Shown: positions 43,576 through 54,068 of the stretch, piece by piece
Numbering within the stretch: the first letter of the stretch is position 1
How the letters are laid out: each line of letters opens with the position of its first letter
DNA from: Loigolactobacillus jiayinensis
Lineage (GTDB): Bacteria; Bacillota; Bacilli; Lactobacillales; Lactobacillaceae
Direction: 5' to 3'
NCBI RefSeq assembly: GCF_003946445.1
Contig: NZ_RHOF01000007.1
Location: 21,621 to 85,620 of the forward strand
DNA length: 64,000 nt
Position numbers and translations under genes: made by a program
Notes under the pieces: generated by a model
The model's input: the letters and a program-made list of their open reading frames with translations, nothing else
Database searches by the model: none
What the model was told of the DNA's origin: nothing

Positions 43576-44340
43576 ATGGCAATTGTAAGTTTTGTTGGCG
43601 CCGGTCCTGGCGATAAAGAATTGATCACATTAAAGGGTTACCGTTTATTGGCGGCGGCTGATGTGGTCATCTACGCTGGGTCATTGATCAATTTGGATTT
43701 ATTGGATTACTGTAAGCCAGCGGCTGAGAAGTTTAATAGCGCGGGCATGACTTTAGACGAAATCATTGCACAAATGGAAAAAGCGGTTAAAGCAGATAAA
43801 AACGTTGTGCGCCTACAAACCGGTGACTTCTCGATCTACGGTTCGATTCGTGAACAAATTGAAGAACTAAAAAAGCGTGATATTGAGTATGACTGTATTC
43901 CTGGGGTCAGTTCCTTCTTAGGGGCTGCTTCTAGTTTAGGCGTTGAATATACGGTACCAGAAGTTTCCCAAAGTGTGGTGATCACGCGGATGGCTGGCCG
44001 GACACCAGTACCTGAACGGGAATCATTACAATCCTTTGCGGCACATCAAACGTCGATGGTTATTTTCTTGTCGGTACAAGGCATGCGCAAGGTTGTGAAG
44101 GAATTAGTTGCTGGCGGTTATCCTGAAACGACACCGGCAACGGTTATCTACAAAGCAACTTGGCCAGACGAACAGAGCGTTAGCGGTACGTTAGCAGATA
44201 TTGCTGATAAAGTTAAGGCAGCTGGCATCCGCAAAACAGCTCTGATCATGGTTGGCGAATTTCTCGGTGAACAGTACCATTACTCACATTTATATGATGC
44301 CCACTTCACCCATGAATACCGCAAGGCCAGCAAAAAATGA
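43576..44340 (+). CDS. cbiF: cobalt-precorrin-4 C11-methyltransferase CbiF
   Basis: Tetrapyrrole methylase, 254 residues. [27 protein letters not shown] and [16 protein letters not shown] are typical CbiF blocks. The start is ATG with AAGAGACG upstream. The stop overlaps cbiG (ATGA). Confidence 0.94.
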   Translation: MAIVSFVGAGPGDKELITLKGYRLLAAADVVIYAGSLINLDLLDYCKPAAEKFNSAGMTLDEIIAQMEKAVKADKNVVRLQTGDFSIYGSIREQIEELKKRDIEYDCIPGVSSFLGAASSLGVEYTVPEVSQSVVITRMAGRTPVPERESLQSFAAHQTSMVIFLSVQGMRKVVKELVAGGYPETTPATVIYKATWPDEQSVSGTLADIADKVKAAGIRKTALIMVGEFLGEQYHYSHLYDAHFTHEYRKASKK

Positions 44341-45392
44341 GTCAACGCTTTGCAATCGTTACAGTGACGGCAATCGGCCAAAAGCTCGCCCAGCAGATTG
44401 CCGCGGTTTGGCCCCAGCCAGTGACGATCTACGCACCAGCAAAAATTGCTGCGCCAACAACGCAGTCAATTGCGCGGGGAACCTTTACTACTGTGGTGCA
44501 AGATCTATTTAAACAAGTCGATTGCTTGATCTGTATTATGGCCAGTGGCATTGTCGTGCGGACTTTGGCGCCAGTCATTGAAGATAAAACGACCGATCCA
44601 GCTGTGCTAGTTTTAGACGAGCGCGGGCAGCATGTGATCAGTCTATTATCAGGCCATGTTGGTGGCGCTAATCAGTGGACGACGGAACTGGCAACATTAT
44701 TAGCTGCAGAGCCAGTAGTGACCACCGCCACCGATACGGAACAAGTTCAAGCACTAGACTTATTGATGAAGCAATTAAATGGTTGGTATCCTGAATTTAA
44801 ACGCAATACTAAGTGGATCAACGGTTTATTGGCGGCAGGACAACCTGTGGCTTTATACATCGAACCATATTTGCGCACCTACGTGGATCAGTTACATGGG
44901 TTCACCGTGGTCGCCGATTGGCATGAATTGCCCAGTGACACACCGACAGTGATTATTTCTGACCGCACTGTTTTTCCCAAACGCGCCCAGACTGTTCAAT
45001 TAATTCCGCGGTGTAACGTATTCGGTATTGGCTGTCGTAAGAATGTGACCATTGCCCAAGCACAACAGGCCTGGCTAGAGTTTTGCCAGCAACAAAATTT
45101 AGCTTGGCAATCAATTATCCAAATTGCCAGTATTGATAAAAAGGCGCACGAACCGGCATTACACTATTTAGCTGCAACGTTTAATTGTGATTTAACTTTC
45201 TACACAGCGGCTGAGTTAACCGCGGCTGCGGAACACTATCCGCAGTCAGCGTTTGTCAAAAAAACGGTTGGTGTCGGTAATGTGGCGGCTGCTAGTGCTG
45301 AAGTAGCTAGCGGTCAACAAACAATCACGCCACGGTTTGCTAGTCAGGAAATGACTTTTGCCTTGGCACGTTTAAAACAATTAGAGAAATGA
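44337..45392 (+). CDS. cbiG: cobalt-precorrin-5A hydrolase CbiG
   Basis: Opens the delta-lactone and releases the C-20 fragment as acetaldehyde. It has 351 residues. The N-terminal domain contains [19 protein letters not shown] and [10 protein letters not shown]. The C-terminal domain has [10 protein letters not shown] and [12 protein letters not shown]. It is translationally coupled to cbiF. Confidence 0.94.
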   Translation: MSQRFAIVTVTAIGQKLAQQIAAVWPQPVTIYAPAKIAAPTTQSIARGTFTTVVQDLFKQVDCLICIMASGIVVRTLAPVIEDKTTDPAVLVLDERGQHVISLLSGHVGGANQWTTELATLLAAEPVVTTATDTEQVQALDLLMKQLNGWYPEFKRNTKWINGLLAAGQPVALYIEPYLRTYVDQLHGFTVVADWHELPSDTPTVIISDRTVFPKRAQTVQLIPRCNVFGIGCRKNVTIAQAQQAWLEFCQQQNLAWQSIIQIASIDKKAHEPALHYLAATFNCDLTFYTAAELTAAAEHYPQSAFVKKTVGVGNVAAASAEVASGQQTITPRFASQEMTFALARLKQLEK

Positions 45393-45401
45393 GGAAATTT
45401 G

Positions 45402-46127
45402 ATGTTATATATTGTAGGAATTGGCCCCGGTTCACGGGATTTGATGACCCAGGAAGCCCTAGCTGTAATCGCAAAAACGGATATTATTGTCGGTTATTCA
45501 ACTTATATCCGAATCATTCGTGATTTGATCAAGGATAAGGAAATCGTTTCAACAGGGATGCGCGGTGAAGTAGCACGTTGTCAAAAAGCCATTGAAATTG
45601 CTCAGACAGGTAAGGATGTTGCCATCGTTTCTAGTGGTGACGCTGGCATTTACGGCATGGCTGGTTTGGCCTTAGAACTTGCTAGTAAAGCAGGTGCTAA
45701 GATCGATATTAAAGTTGTGCCTGGTGTTACTGCCAGTATCGGTGCTGCCGCAGCATTAGGGGCACCATTAATGAACGATTTCTGCCACATTAGTTTAAGC
45801 GACTTAATGACGCCATGGGAAGTAATTACAAAGCGCGTTGACGCTGCTGCCAGCGCTGATTTTGTCATTTGCTTGTACAATCCTCGTAGTAAGGGTCGGC
45901 CAAATAACTTACGCGAAGCTTTAAATATTATTTTAAAATATAAATCAGCTGACACTGTAGTTGGTATTGGTAAGGACGTTGCACGACCAAAAGAGATTGA
46001 AAAGATCACGACGATCAAAGATTTAGATGAAGAAGATGTTGATATGACCACAATCGTGATTATCGGCAATAAGAATACTTATGTGGCTGATGGCCGGATG
46101 ATCACACCAAGAGGGTATACACTATGA
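45402..46127 (+). CDS. cbiH: cobalt-factor III / precorrin-3B C17-methyltransferase CbiH
   Basis: Ring-contracting methylase, 241 residues. YIVGIGPGSRDLMT, IVVGYSTYI-like and VSSGDAGIYGMAGLALE are diagnostic. The start is ATG 45402, with GAGGAAA upstream, rather than TTG 45399. The end overlaps cbiJ by 4 bases. Confidence 0.94.
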   Translation: MLYIVGIGPGSRDLMTQEALAVIAKTDIIVGYSTYIRIIRDLIKDKEIVSTGMRGEVARCQKAIEIAQTGKDVAIVSSGDAGIYGMAGLALELASKAGAKIDIKVVPGVTASIGAAAALGAPLMNDFCHISLSDLMTPWEVITKRVDAAASADFVICLYNPRSKGRPNNLREALNIILKYKSADTVVGIGKDVARPKEIEKITTIKDLDEEDVDMTTIVIIGNKNTYVADGRMITPRGYTL

Positions 46128-46873
46128 TTTTATTGATGGGTGGTACAACGGAAAGTTTATCGATCGCCGATTTTCTCACCCAGCAACAGCGTCCCTTCAT
46201 TCTGTCAGTGGTCAGTCAATATGGGGCTGAATTAGCCCAAGAGCACGCTGCAGTGGTTTCGGAGCAGGCATTAAATGCGGAACAGTTACCGGAATTTCTA
46301 CGCGCTAAGCAAATTGATTTAGTGATTGATGCAACGCACCCCTTCGCTAAAGTGGCGTCGGAAAATACGATTGCGGCAACTAAGGTAGTGGGTATTCCGT
46401 ATGTTCGTTTTGAACGCGAACAAGTGGCAGAAGCGGGCCAGGATCTACGCTTTGTCGATAATTTAGATCAAGCGTGCGCACTGCTTAAACAACTTGATGG
46501 TACTGTTTATTTATCGACCGGCAGTAAAACAGTGGGTGACTATATTGCGGCATTGGGCCTTGAGCGGATTCATGTGCGAGTTTTGCCAGTTACCCGCGTT
46601 TTTGAAAAGTTGACAGCGCTAGGCTTACGTGCTGAACAAATTGACGGTATTCGTGGCCCCTTTACGACTGAACTTAACGTGGAACTCTTTAAGCGGGTCA
46701 ATGCTTGTGCAGTGGTGACGAAAGAAAGTGGCCGCCAAGGTGGTATTCAAGAAAAGATTACTGCCTGCGCACAGTTAAATATTCCCTGCATTATTATTAA
46801 ACGGCCAGCAGTCAATTACCCAGTAGTTGTCAAAACAATTCCTGAGCTGGCAACTACATTAGCAAAACTTTAA
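46124..46873 (+). CDS. cbiJ: cobalt-precorrin-6A reductase CbiJ
   Basis: NADH-dependent reduction of the macrocycle. It has 249 residues. ILLMGGTTESLSIADFL at the N-terminus, DATHPFAKVASEN and KESGRQGGIQEKI are typical of CbiJ/CobK. The start overlaps the cbiH stop. Confidence 0.93.
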   Translation: MILLMGGTTESLSIADFLTQQQRPFILSVVSQYGAELAQEHAAVVSEQALNAEQLPEFLRAKQIDLVIDATHPFAKVASENTIAATKVVGIPYVRFEREQVAEAGQDLRFVDNLDQACALLKQLDGTVYLSTGSKTVGDYIAALGLERIHVRVLPVTRVFEKLTALGLRAEQIDGIRGPFTTELNVELFKRVNACAVVTKESGRQGGIQEKITACAQLNIPCIIIKRPAVNYPVVVKTIPELATTLAKL

Positions 46874-46887
46874 AAGGTGGTGGTAGC

Positions 46888-48288
46888 ATGAGTGGTTTAG
46901 TTTCATTAGTTGGTGCTGGGCCAGGCGCACCAGAGTATTTGACCCGCTTAGGCGAGCGCCGGCTACAAGAAGCCGATGTGGTCTTCTACGATCGCTTAGT
47001 TGATCCCGAGTTACTACACTTAGCCAAGCAAGCTGAATTGATCGATGTTGGTAAGCTACCGCGGTTCCATAAGGTCAAGCAAGGACAAATCGAACAATTA
47101 CTGATCGATTATGCCCGGCAGAATAAACGCGTTGTGCGTTTAAAAGCTGGCGATCCATATGTCTTTGGGCGTGGCGGTGAAGAAAGTCAATGCTTAGTAG
47201 CAGCCGGTATCAATTTTGAAGTTGTACCCGGTATCACTAGTGCAATTGCTGGGTTAGCTGCTGCCGGGATTCCAATCACGCACCGCGACTATGCGTCCAG
47301 CTTCCATATTATTACGGGGCATCGCCAAGCCGCTAATGGTGGTCTTGATTGGGCGAATATTGCCCAGCAAGAAGGCACGTTAGTTTTCCTAATGGGCATG
47401 GGCCAATTACCACAAATTGTGGCGCAATTACGGCAACATGGTAAGCCAGCGACCACGCCAGTAGCGATTATTCAATGGGCGACACATTGGAATCAGCGGG
47501 TGGTGACTGCACCATTAGCACAAATCGTTAGCACGGTGCGTCAAGAAAAAATTGGGGCGCCAAGCTTGATCGTAGTCGGCGATGTGGTGAAATTACGGGC
47601 AGTTTTACAAGCACCACAAACACCATTAACTGGGCGGCATATTTTAATTCCTGCCGCCCAGCCGTCACGCTTAGCACAGTTGCTCAGTGACCGTGGCGCT
47701 TTTGTTGGTCGTTTTGAACGTAGCACGCCACAAGCGTTAACAGTGAACTTGCCTGACTTTACGACTTATCAAACGTTGGTGGTTACCGATATTATTGCCT
47801 TCGAGCAGTTGCAGCAACAGTTATTGACAGTCAAGCAAGATTTGCGGATATTGGCGTCTTTGAAGCTAGTCGCAACTAGTCAACGTGTGGCCAAAGGATT
47901 AGAAAAACATGGTTTATTGGTTGATACGTGTACACCACTTGAGCAATTGGATTTAAGTGATCCGCAACTACTGATAATTGGCGCGGCGCCGATATTAGTA
48001 ACAACAGGTGCCACATGGTTAGCCCTTTACCGGCATCAGTTACCACAGCAAGACCGTTTACAGCCACGGCAATACCAAGCGGCAATTTTTCCTAGCACAC
48101 AAGCGGTGACTGATTTATTTAACAGTGTGCGGCCTAGTCAGCGGCAACAGCTACAGCAATTACCAAGCTTTGCTATGGGCGAACAGGTTGCTGCTGCACT
48201 GATTACTCAAGGTGTACAACGGGTTTATACCAGCCAACCAAGTTATACAGCTATTTTAGATAAAATTGAAGGATGGTATCAAGCATGA
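46888..48288 (+). CDS. cobA: uroporphyrinogen-III C-methyltransferase fused to a HemD-like domain (CobA-HemD)
   Basis: 466 residues. The N-terminal ~240 residues are SUMT, making precorrin-2: VSLVGAGPGAPEYLTRLGE, VVFYDRLV, RLKAGDPYVFGRGGEE, and PGITSAIAGLAAAGIPITHR. The C-terminal ~220 residues follow the uroporphyrinogen-III synthase pattern (LTGRHILIPAAQPSR, IFPSTQAVTDLFN, FAMGEQVAAALITQG) but are divergent. A separate hemD lies at 61766, so one of the two synthase domains may be redundant or specialised. The start is ATG with AAAGGTGGTGG upstream. Confidence 0.92.
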   Translation: MSGLVSLVGAGPGAPEYLTRLGERRLQEADVVFYDRLVDPELLHLAKQAELIDVGKLPRFHKVKQGQIEQLLIDYARQNKRVVRLKAGDPYVFGRGGEESQCLVAAGINFEVVPGITSAIAGLAAAGIPITHRDYASSFHIITGHRQAANGGLDWANIAQQEGTLVFLMGMGQLPQIVAQLRQHGKPATTPVAIIQWATHWNQRVVTAPLAQIVSTVRQEKIGAPSLIVVGDVVKLRAVLQAPQTPLTGRHILIPAAQPSRLAQLLSDRGAFVGRFERSTPQALTVNLPDFTTYQTLVVTDIIAFEQLQQQLLTVKQDLRILASLKLVATSQRVAKGLEKHGLLVDTCTPLEQLDLSDPQLLIIGAAPILVTTGATWLALYRHQLPQQDRLQPRQYQAAIFPSTQAVTDLFNSVRPSQRQQLQQLPSFAMGEQVAAALITQGVQRVYTSQPSYTAILDKIEGWYQA

Positions 48289-49067
48289 GCAAAACAGCTA
48301 TTTTAGTCGTCAGTTTTGGCACCACTTTTCCTGAAACCCGGCAAAAAACAATTGCCGCAACGGAAACTGCCATTCAGCAGGCCTATCCGCAGGCAACCGT
48401 TTTTCGCGCCTTTACATCCAATGTGGTGATCAAGCGAATTCGCGAACAAGAGCAAATCAAAATCGATACACCTAGCCAGGCCTTACGCAAAATTCAGCAA
48501 GCTGGCTTTACCCGCGTCATTGTTCAATCGCTACATATTATTCCCGGCATTGAATATCAGCGCCTGCTTAGCCAACTAAGCAGTTATCGGGATCAATTTA
48601 CTGAATTGATCATTGGCCAACCGCTACTAAATGATTACAGTGACTATCAATGGTTAGTGGCGCAATTACCACTGTTAACGCCTGATCTAGCAGCGGATGA
48701 AGGTGTTCTATTTATGGGGCATGGTACTGCTGATAATCAATTTACTGCGTATGCTTGTTTGGATCACATGTTGATGGGTACGCGCCATTACGTGGGTGCA
48801 GTAGAAAGTTATCCAGATTTAGCGCTGGAAATTAAACGAATGCAACAAGATGGCATCAAAAAAGTTCATCTATGGCCATTGATGTTGGTTGCTGGCAATC
48901 ACGCCACCAACGATATGTCATCAACTAAGCCTGAATCATGGCGTTCACAGTTGGAAGCAGCCGGTTTTACGACCGAAAGTCATTTAATTGGTTTAGGCGA
49001 AATTTCAGCAGTCCAGCAACGCTTCATTCAGCATTTACAGCAAGCAATCGATCAGGCAAAGGAGTAA
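48285..49067 (+). CDS. cbiK: anaerobic sirohydrochlorin cobaltochelatase CbiK
   Basis: Inserts Co2+ into sirohydrochlorin early in the pathway. It has 260 residues. AILVVSFGTTFPETRQKTI at the N-terminus, the His metal ligand in SLHIIPGIEYQ, and FMGHGT are present. The start is ATG 48285, overlapping the cobA stop, with GAAGGATGG upstream. No signal peptide is seen, so it is cytoplasmic. Confidence 0.94.
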   Translation: MSKTAILVVSFGTTFPETRQKTIAATETAIQQAYPQATVFRAFTSNVVIKRIREQEQIKIDTPSQALRKIQQAGFTRVIVQSLHIIPGIEYQRLLSQLSSYRDQFTELIIGQPLLNDYSDYQWLVAQLPLLTPDLAADEGVLFMGHGTADNQFTAYACLDHMLMGTRHYVGAVESYPDLALEIKRMQQDGIKKVHLWPLMLVAGNHATNDMSSTKPESWRSQLEAAGFTTESHLIGLGEISAVQQRFIQHLQQAIDQAKE

Positions 49068-49071
49068 GCAA

Positions 49072-49776
49072 ATGGCAAAATTTTATGGTATTGGCGTTGG
49101 TCCTGGTGACCCTGAATTATTAACGGTTAAAGCAACTCAACGCATCAAAAAGTTAGACGTTTTATATACACCACTGGCACATCATGGTGGTATTAGTGTT
49201 GCTGAAAAAATTGCCCAACCGTATTTGCCCACAACACTGGAAATCAAGCAACGACACTTTCCGATGGTTAAGGATTTAGCAACTAAAGAAAAAAGTTGGG
49301 CGGCGATTGCAGCGGAAATCGTTAGCGATGTCCAAGCAGGTCACGATGTCGGTTTTCTGACTTTAGGCGATCCTTCTGTCTACAGTACTTATAGTTATAT
49401 TTTAGAGCGCGTACAAGATCAGATTGAAGTCGAAACCATTGCTGGTATTTCATCATTTTCACAAATTGCTGCTAGTCTATCGCTGCCATTAATGTTAGAT
49501 GATGAGTTATTGACGGTCGTACCTGCAACAACTGATGAAGCAACCTTGAAAAGTGCCTTGGATCTAAACGATAACTTGGTCATTATGAAAGTGGCAACGC
49601 ATTGGCAAATGGTTTATCGCTTATTAGCGGATGCTAATTTGCTAGAGCATGCGATTGTGGTTGCTAACGCTTCGATGGCGCAACAAGCAATTACGCCAGT
49701 CAGCCAATTAACGGCGGCTAGTAAATTGCCATATTTTGCCACAATGTTAGTGAAGAAGCACCAAACGCTCGGTTAA
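49072..49776 (+). CDS. cbiL: cobalt-factor II C20-methyltransferase CbiL
   Basis: Tetrapyrrole methylase, 234 residues. YGIGVGPGDPELLTVKA, VGFLTLGDPSVYSTY and ETIAGISSFSQIAA are family blocks. The start is ATG with AAAGGAG overlapping the cbiK end. Confidence 0.94.
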   Translation: MAKFYGIGVGPGDPELLTVKATQRIKKLDVLYTPLAHHGGISVAEKIAQPYLPTTLEIKQRHFPMVKDLATKEKSWAAIAAEIVSDVQAGHDVGFLTLGDPSVYSTYSYILERVQDQIEVETIAGISSFSQIAASLSLPLMLDDELLTVVPATTDEATLKSALDLNDNLVIMKVATHWQMVYRLLADANLLEHAIVVANASMAQQAITPVSQLTAASKLPYFATMLVKKHQTLG

Positions 49777-49821
49777 GGCGTTATTAATTAGAAATATATT
49801 GATTGAGTAGGTGAAAGTAGC

Positions 49822-50568
49822 ATGTTATCAGCACGTAAGTTTAAACGTTTATTGATCATTGTCGCGGTGGCGGTGTTACTAGTCAGTCTGAATTATCCAA
49901 TTACCGTCCACGCAATGCATATCATGGAAGGGATGTTGCCACCAGGCTGGTGTATTTTCTGGTTTGCAGTGGCAGCGCCATTCTTTATTTATGGCTTGTA
50001 CCGGATGCGACAAATTGTTCGTGATTCCAATCAAAACGCTAAAATTATGCTGGCATTATGTGGGGCCTTTGTATTTGTCCTCTCATCGTTAAAAATTCCA
50101 TCAGTGACAGGGTCATCTTCTCATCCGACTGGTGTTGGCTTGGGAACTGTTTTATTTGGCCCAGGTGTATTAAGTGTTTTAGGCGCTATTGTGCTGCTAT
50201 TCCAAGCTTTATTGCTAGCTCATGGTGGCTTGACCACATTAGGTGCCAACATGGTTTCAATGGTTATTGTAGGACCATTTGTTGGGTATGCCGTTTGGCG
50301 CCTATGCCGCGCGCTACGGATGAACCGCAGTATTTCCATTTTCCTATGTGCGGTGTTTGCTGATTGGATCACATACGTCACGACTTCAATTCAGTTAGCC
50401 GTGGTGTACCCGGATCCCAATAATGGGGTGCTGGGGGCGGCGATTAAGTTTCTCAGTATTTACGCTGTTACGCAGATTCCCTTAGCGATTGCGGAAGGGC
50501 TATTGACGGTGTTAGTTTATAACTTAGTGATCAGTAATCATTTGTGGGAGGAGTCGGCCTTACGATGA
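49822..50568 (+). CDS. cbiM: cobalt ECF transporter component CbiM
   Basis: Substrate-specific membrane protein of the cobalt importer. It has 248 residues. A signal-like N-terminal span ends in [15 protein letters not shown], whose His after cleavage is a metal ligand in this family. Further spans and [14 protein letters not shown] are typical. The start is ATG with GGTGAAAG upstream. It overlaps cbiN. Confidence 0.95.
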   Translation: MLSARKFKRLLIIVAVAVLLVSLNYPITVHAMHIMEGMLPPGWCIFWFAVAAPFFIYGLYRMRQIVRDSNQNAKIMLALCGAFVFVLSSLKIPSVTGSSSHPTGVGLGTVLFGPGVLSVLGAIVLLFQALLLAHGGLTTLGANMVSMVIVGPFVGYAVWRLCRALRMNRSISIFLCAVFADWITYVTTSIQLAVVYPDPNNGVLGAAIKFLSIYAVTQIPLAIAEGLLTVLVYNLVISNHLWEESALR

Positions 50569-50882
50569 AACGCAAAACGTTGCAAAACTGGATTTTACTT
50601 GGCTTAGTGATCGTCTTATGTGTCATTCCGTTTTTCGTAGCTAAAAATGGTAGCTTTACTGGTAGTGATGATCAAGGCACTGAACAGATCCATAAGAATG
50701 ATCCCAGTTACAAGGTTTGGATTCACCCGTTATGGACGCCGCCTTCAGCCGAGGTTGAGAGTTTCTTGTTTACGGTGCAGGGCAGTATTGGGACAGGGAT
50801 CATTGCCTATATTATCGGTAATGCCCATGGTAAACGTAAAGCCCGCCAAGAAATACAGCAAAATGCTAAAAACAAGTCATAG
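50565..50882 (+). CDS. cbiN: cobalt transport protein CbiN
   Basis: Small partner of CbiM, 105 residues with an N-terminal and a C-terminal membrane span (about 8-27 and 68-88). [12 protein letters not shown] and [20 protein letters not shown] are characteristic. The start is ATG 50565 in the cbiM stop region, with GGGAGGAG upstream; a GTG inside that site is rejected. Confidence 0.92.
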   Translation: MKRKTLQNWILLGLVIVLCVIPFFVAKNGSFTGSDDQGTEQIHKNDPSYKVWIHPLWTPPSAEVESFLFTVQGSIGTGIIAYIIGNAHGKRKARQEIQQNAKNKS

Positions 50883-50919
50883 CTGGCAGTCGTAACTAAA
50901 TTGAACGGAGGAACGAACC

Positions 50920-51627
50920 ATGTTAGTAATTGATAAATATGCTTACCAAAACAAAATCGTTCATTGGTCACCTGTTTTAAAAGGGTGTTTGTGGCTGTTA
51001 GGAATGATTTTGGCGTTCCAACCGTTGATTTGGTTAAAACTGTTGCTATTAGTTGGCGTAGTTAGTGCAACACTGTACGTAACTGGTGTTGGGTTACACC
51101 AATACTTACGTTGGTATTATGGCATCTTGCCTTTCTTAGCGTTGAGTATTTTAGGAATTATTTTAACAGTGGGACCGAGCCGGCATACCTTGTATTGGTC
51201 GTTGCCAGTATTTGGTCAATATTTCGGGATTTCCAAAGTGATGTTGCCACAAGGATTAACGATTGGTTTGCGGGCGTTAAGTGCGATCACGTGTACTTAC
51301 TTTCTAGCATTGACGACACCGTTTCAACAAATTGTTTATTTATTAGTCAAGCTACATTTACCACGCTTATTAATAGAAGAAACAATGTTGATGTACCGCT
51401 TTATTTTTATTTTTATCGCGGCTTGGGAGCAAATCTATCACGCGCAGCAATTGCGCTTTGGCTATCGCAATTTCCATACCAGCATTCATTCACTAAGCTT
51501 GCTGATCAAGTTGCTATTTGAACAGATCATTTATAATTACCGTGAAATGGACAATGCATTAGCGGTTAAACTTTATCATGGCGAATTTCCAATTACGACG
51601 AGAGAACGGAGCGGCAATAATGCTTGA
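50920..51627 (+). CDS. cbiQ: cobalt ECF transporter T component CbiQ
   Basis: Transmembrane coupling protein, 235 residues with about five spans. LRALSAITCTYFLALTTPF and MLMYRFIFIF carry the EcfT-type pattern, with RFGYRNF near the coupling helix. The start is ATG with GGAGG upstream. It overlaps cbiO by 8 bases. Confidence 0.92.
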   Translation: MLVIDKYAYQNKIVHWSPVLKGCLWLLGMILAFQPLIWLKLLLLVGVVSATLYVTGVGLHQYLRWYYGILPFLALSILGIILTVGPSRHTLYWSLPVFGQYFGISKVMLPQGLTIGLRALSAITCTYFLALTTPFQQIVYLLVKLHLPRLLIEETMLMYRFIFIFIAAWEQIYHAQQLRFGYRNFHTSIHSLSLLIKLLFEQIIYNYREMDNALAVKLYHGEFPITTRERSGNNA

Positions 51628-52465
51628 ATTACAACATGTAAATTTTAGTTATGAACCGGGCAAAGAAGTCTTGCATGATATCAATTTAAAATTGGATCAG
51701 GCACAGGTGATTGGAATTATCGGGCCTAATGGTTCTGGTAAATCAACTTTGTTCTTGAATCTAGTTGGTATTCAGCGGCCAGACAGTGGGCAAATTTTAT
51801 TGGATGGTCAGCCATTACGTTATGATAAGAAGTCATTATTAGCGTTGCGCAAACGGATCGGAATTATTTTTCAAAATTCAGAGCAACAAATATTTTATTC
51901 ATTGGTAGAGGACGATGTTGCCTTTGCCCTACATAACCTAGGTTTACCACAAGCAGAAATTGATGCGCGCGTTGACCAAGCGTTGGCTAAGCTAGATATT
52001 AGCGACCTACGGCAACGACCGATCCAATATTTGAGTGGGGGTCAAAAAAAGCGTGTGGCAATCGCGGGTATTTTAGTTTTAGATTCTGAGTGGTTACTAT
52101 TAGATGAACCAACCGCTGGTCTAGATCCTGATGGTCGGCGGCGGATGGTCCGCTTGATCCATCAATTGATCGCCAACGGGCAAAAAATTATCTTATCTAG
52201 TCACGATATGGATTTTATGTATGAAGTCGGTCAATATTTCTATATTTTGCAAGATGGTAAAATTGTCAAAAGCGGTGATAAGCAATCAGTATTTCGTGAA
52301 CGTACGCTGATTGAAGCAGCTAAGTTGGAGCAACCGTGGTTAGTCCGGCTACATGAAGATCTACATTTGCCATTATATGCAACACCGGCAGAATTATTTG
52401 CGGATAAGGCGTTGCAGAAAAAGTTAGCTCAGTTGGATTTGTCTGGTGAGGAGGAAAAAGAATGA
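51620..52465 (+). CDS. cbiO: cobalt ECF transporter ATPase CbiO
   Basis: ATP-binding subunit driving CbiMNQ. It has 281 residues. Walker A GPNGSGKST (about 34-42), signature YLSGGQKKRVAIAG (about 137-150) and Walker B LLLDEPTAGLD (about 160-170) are clear. The start is ATG 51620, with CGGAG upstream, not the upstream in-frame ATG inside cbiQ. The end overlaps cbiP. Confidence 0.94.
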   Translation: MLELQHVNFSYEPGKEVLHDINLKLDQAQVIGIIGPNGSGKSTLFLNLVGIQRPDSGQILLDGQPLRYDKKSLLALRKRIGIIFQNSEQQIFYSLVEDDVAFALHNLGLPQAEIDARVDQALAKLDISDLRQRPIQYLSGGQKKRVAIAGILVLDSEWLLLDEPTAGLDPDGRRRMVRLIHQLIANGQKIILSSHDMDFMYEVGQYFYILQDGKIVKSGDKQSVFRERTLIEAAKLEQPWLVRLHEDLHLPLYATPAELFADKALQKKLAQLDLSGEEEKE

Positions 52466-53961
52466 CACGTTCAATTATGTTTCAAGGAACGGCATCTGAT
52501 TCAGGTAAAAGCTGGTTAGCTGCAGGTTTGTGCCGGATTTTACGTGATGATGGCTTACGCGTGGTACCCTTTAAATCACAAAATATGGCGTTGAACTCAT
52601 TTATTACTAAGGAAGGTAATGAAATGGGGCGGGCACAAGTTTTCCAAGCAGAGGCTGCTGGGGTGGCACCTGATGTACGGATGAACCCAATTTTGCTGAA
52701 GCCATCCACTGACAAGGCCTCACAGGTGGTATTTTTAGGAAAAGTATTGTCTGATATGGATGCAGTCGATTATCAAGCGTTCAAACCGCAACTCAAAGAT
52801 AAAGTGCAACAAGTTTATCAAGATTTAGCAGCAGAAAATGATGTGGTGGTACTGGAAGGTGCCGGCAGTCCGGCGGAAATTAATTTAAATGAACACGATT
52901 TAGTTAATATGGGTATGGCGCGGATGGCTGATGCACCAGTAATTTTAGTGGCCGATATTGACAAAGGCGGTGTATTTGCCGCAATTTACGGTACAATAAA
53001 GTTATTACCACCAGCTGACCAAAAACGAGTCAAGGGTATCGTGATCAATAAATTTCGTGGGGATGAAACTTTATTGACGCCCGGTAATAAAATGATCGAG
53101 GACTTAACTGGTGTACCAGTATTAGGTGTGATTCCAATGAGCGACGTTGATTTAGATGAAGAAGACAGCGTGGCTTTAACTGGAAAATCGCGTGAAGTTG
53201 ATACCAGTAAAGCCTTAGATATTGCTGTGATCAGCTTAACTAAGATTTCTAATTTCACCGATTTTCACAGCTTGGAGTTGCAGCCTGATGTTTCCGTGCG
53301 TTATGTCTTAAAGCCAGAAGAATTAGGCCAGCCAGATTTATTGATCATTCCGGGCAGTAAAAATACCAACGAAGACATGGCTTATTTAACCAAAACTGGC
53401 TTAGCTGAGGCAATAAAGCAAGCCCATCAGCATGGCAGTATGGTCTGCGGTATTTGTGGTGGCTATCAAATCATCGGCCGTGAATTGCATGATGAGCAAC
53501 AGGTTGAATCAGCAATCAAACAGCAGGCTGGCCTGGGCTTAGTTGATGCAGTGACTTATTTTAATCCGACTAAAACAACGACCCAAGCAGAAGCGTGGCA
53601 TGATGATTTCAAACTGACTGGTTATGAAATTCATATGGGTACGACAAAATTAGGACCACAAGCGCAACCGTACACTAAGATTGTCGCTAATAATGGCGTT
53701 AAAACAGAACGCTTAGATGGGGCTATTAATGCTGACGGTAGCGTATTTGGTACTTATTTACATGGTATTTTCGATAATCAATTATGGACTCGGCACCTGC
53801 TAAATCAATTACGGCAGCGTAAAGGGTTAGAGCCGATTTATACGCCGGGTGTGTCCTTGAATGTTTATAAGGAACAGCAGTATGATAAACTAGCAGCGAC
53901 CTTACGCCAACATCTTGATATGCCGGCAATTTATCAAATTTTGGCGGATAGTGAACACTAA
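52462..53961 (+). CDS. cbiP: adenosylcobyric acid synthase CbiP (CobQ)
   Basis: Glutamine-dependent amidation of four side chains to give adenosylcobyric acid. It has 499 residues. FQGTASDSGKSWLAAGLCRI at the N-terminus, KSQNMALNSF, and the glutaminase nucleophile CGICGGYQIIG (about 332-342) are diagnostic. The start is ATG with GAGGAGG upstream, overlapping cbiO by 4 bases. A 107-base gap follows. Confidence 0.96.
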   Translation: MTRSIMFQGTASDSGKSWLAAGLCRILRDDGLRVVPFKSQNMALNSFITKEGNEMGRAQVFQAEAAGVAPDVRMNPILLKPSTDKASQVVFLGKVLSDMDAVDYQAFKPQLKDKVQQVYQDLAAENDVVVLEGAGSPAEINLNEHDLVNMGMARMADAPVILVADIDKGGVFAAIYGTIKLLPPADQKRVKGIVINKFRGDETLLTPGNKMIEDLTGVPVLGVIPMSDVDLDEEDSVALTGKSREVDTSKALDIAVISLTKISNFTDFHSLELQPDVSVRYVLKPEELGQPDLLIIPGSKNTNEDMAYLTKTGLAEAIKQAHQHGSMVCGICGGYQIIGRELHDEQQVESAIKQQAGLGLVDAVTYFNPTKTTTQAEAWHDDFKLTGYEIHMGTTKLGPQAQPYTKIVANNGVKTERLDGAINADGSVFGTYLHGIFDNQLWTRHLLNQLRQRKGLEPIYTPGVSLNVYKEQQYDKLAATLRQHLDMPAIYQILADSEH

Positions 53962-54068
53962 GGGATATAATGAGTTTGGTAAAATGTTCTATAAATTAGG
54001 ACAACGGCACTATTTGTATTAATCAGTGGTACTATTTTAACCACTCTTTCAAAAAAGTGAGGCATTTC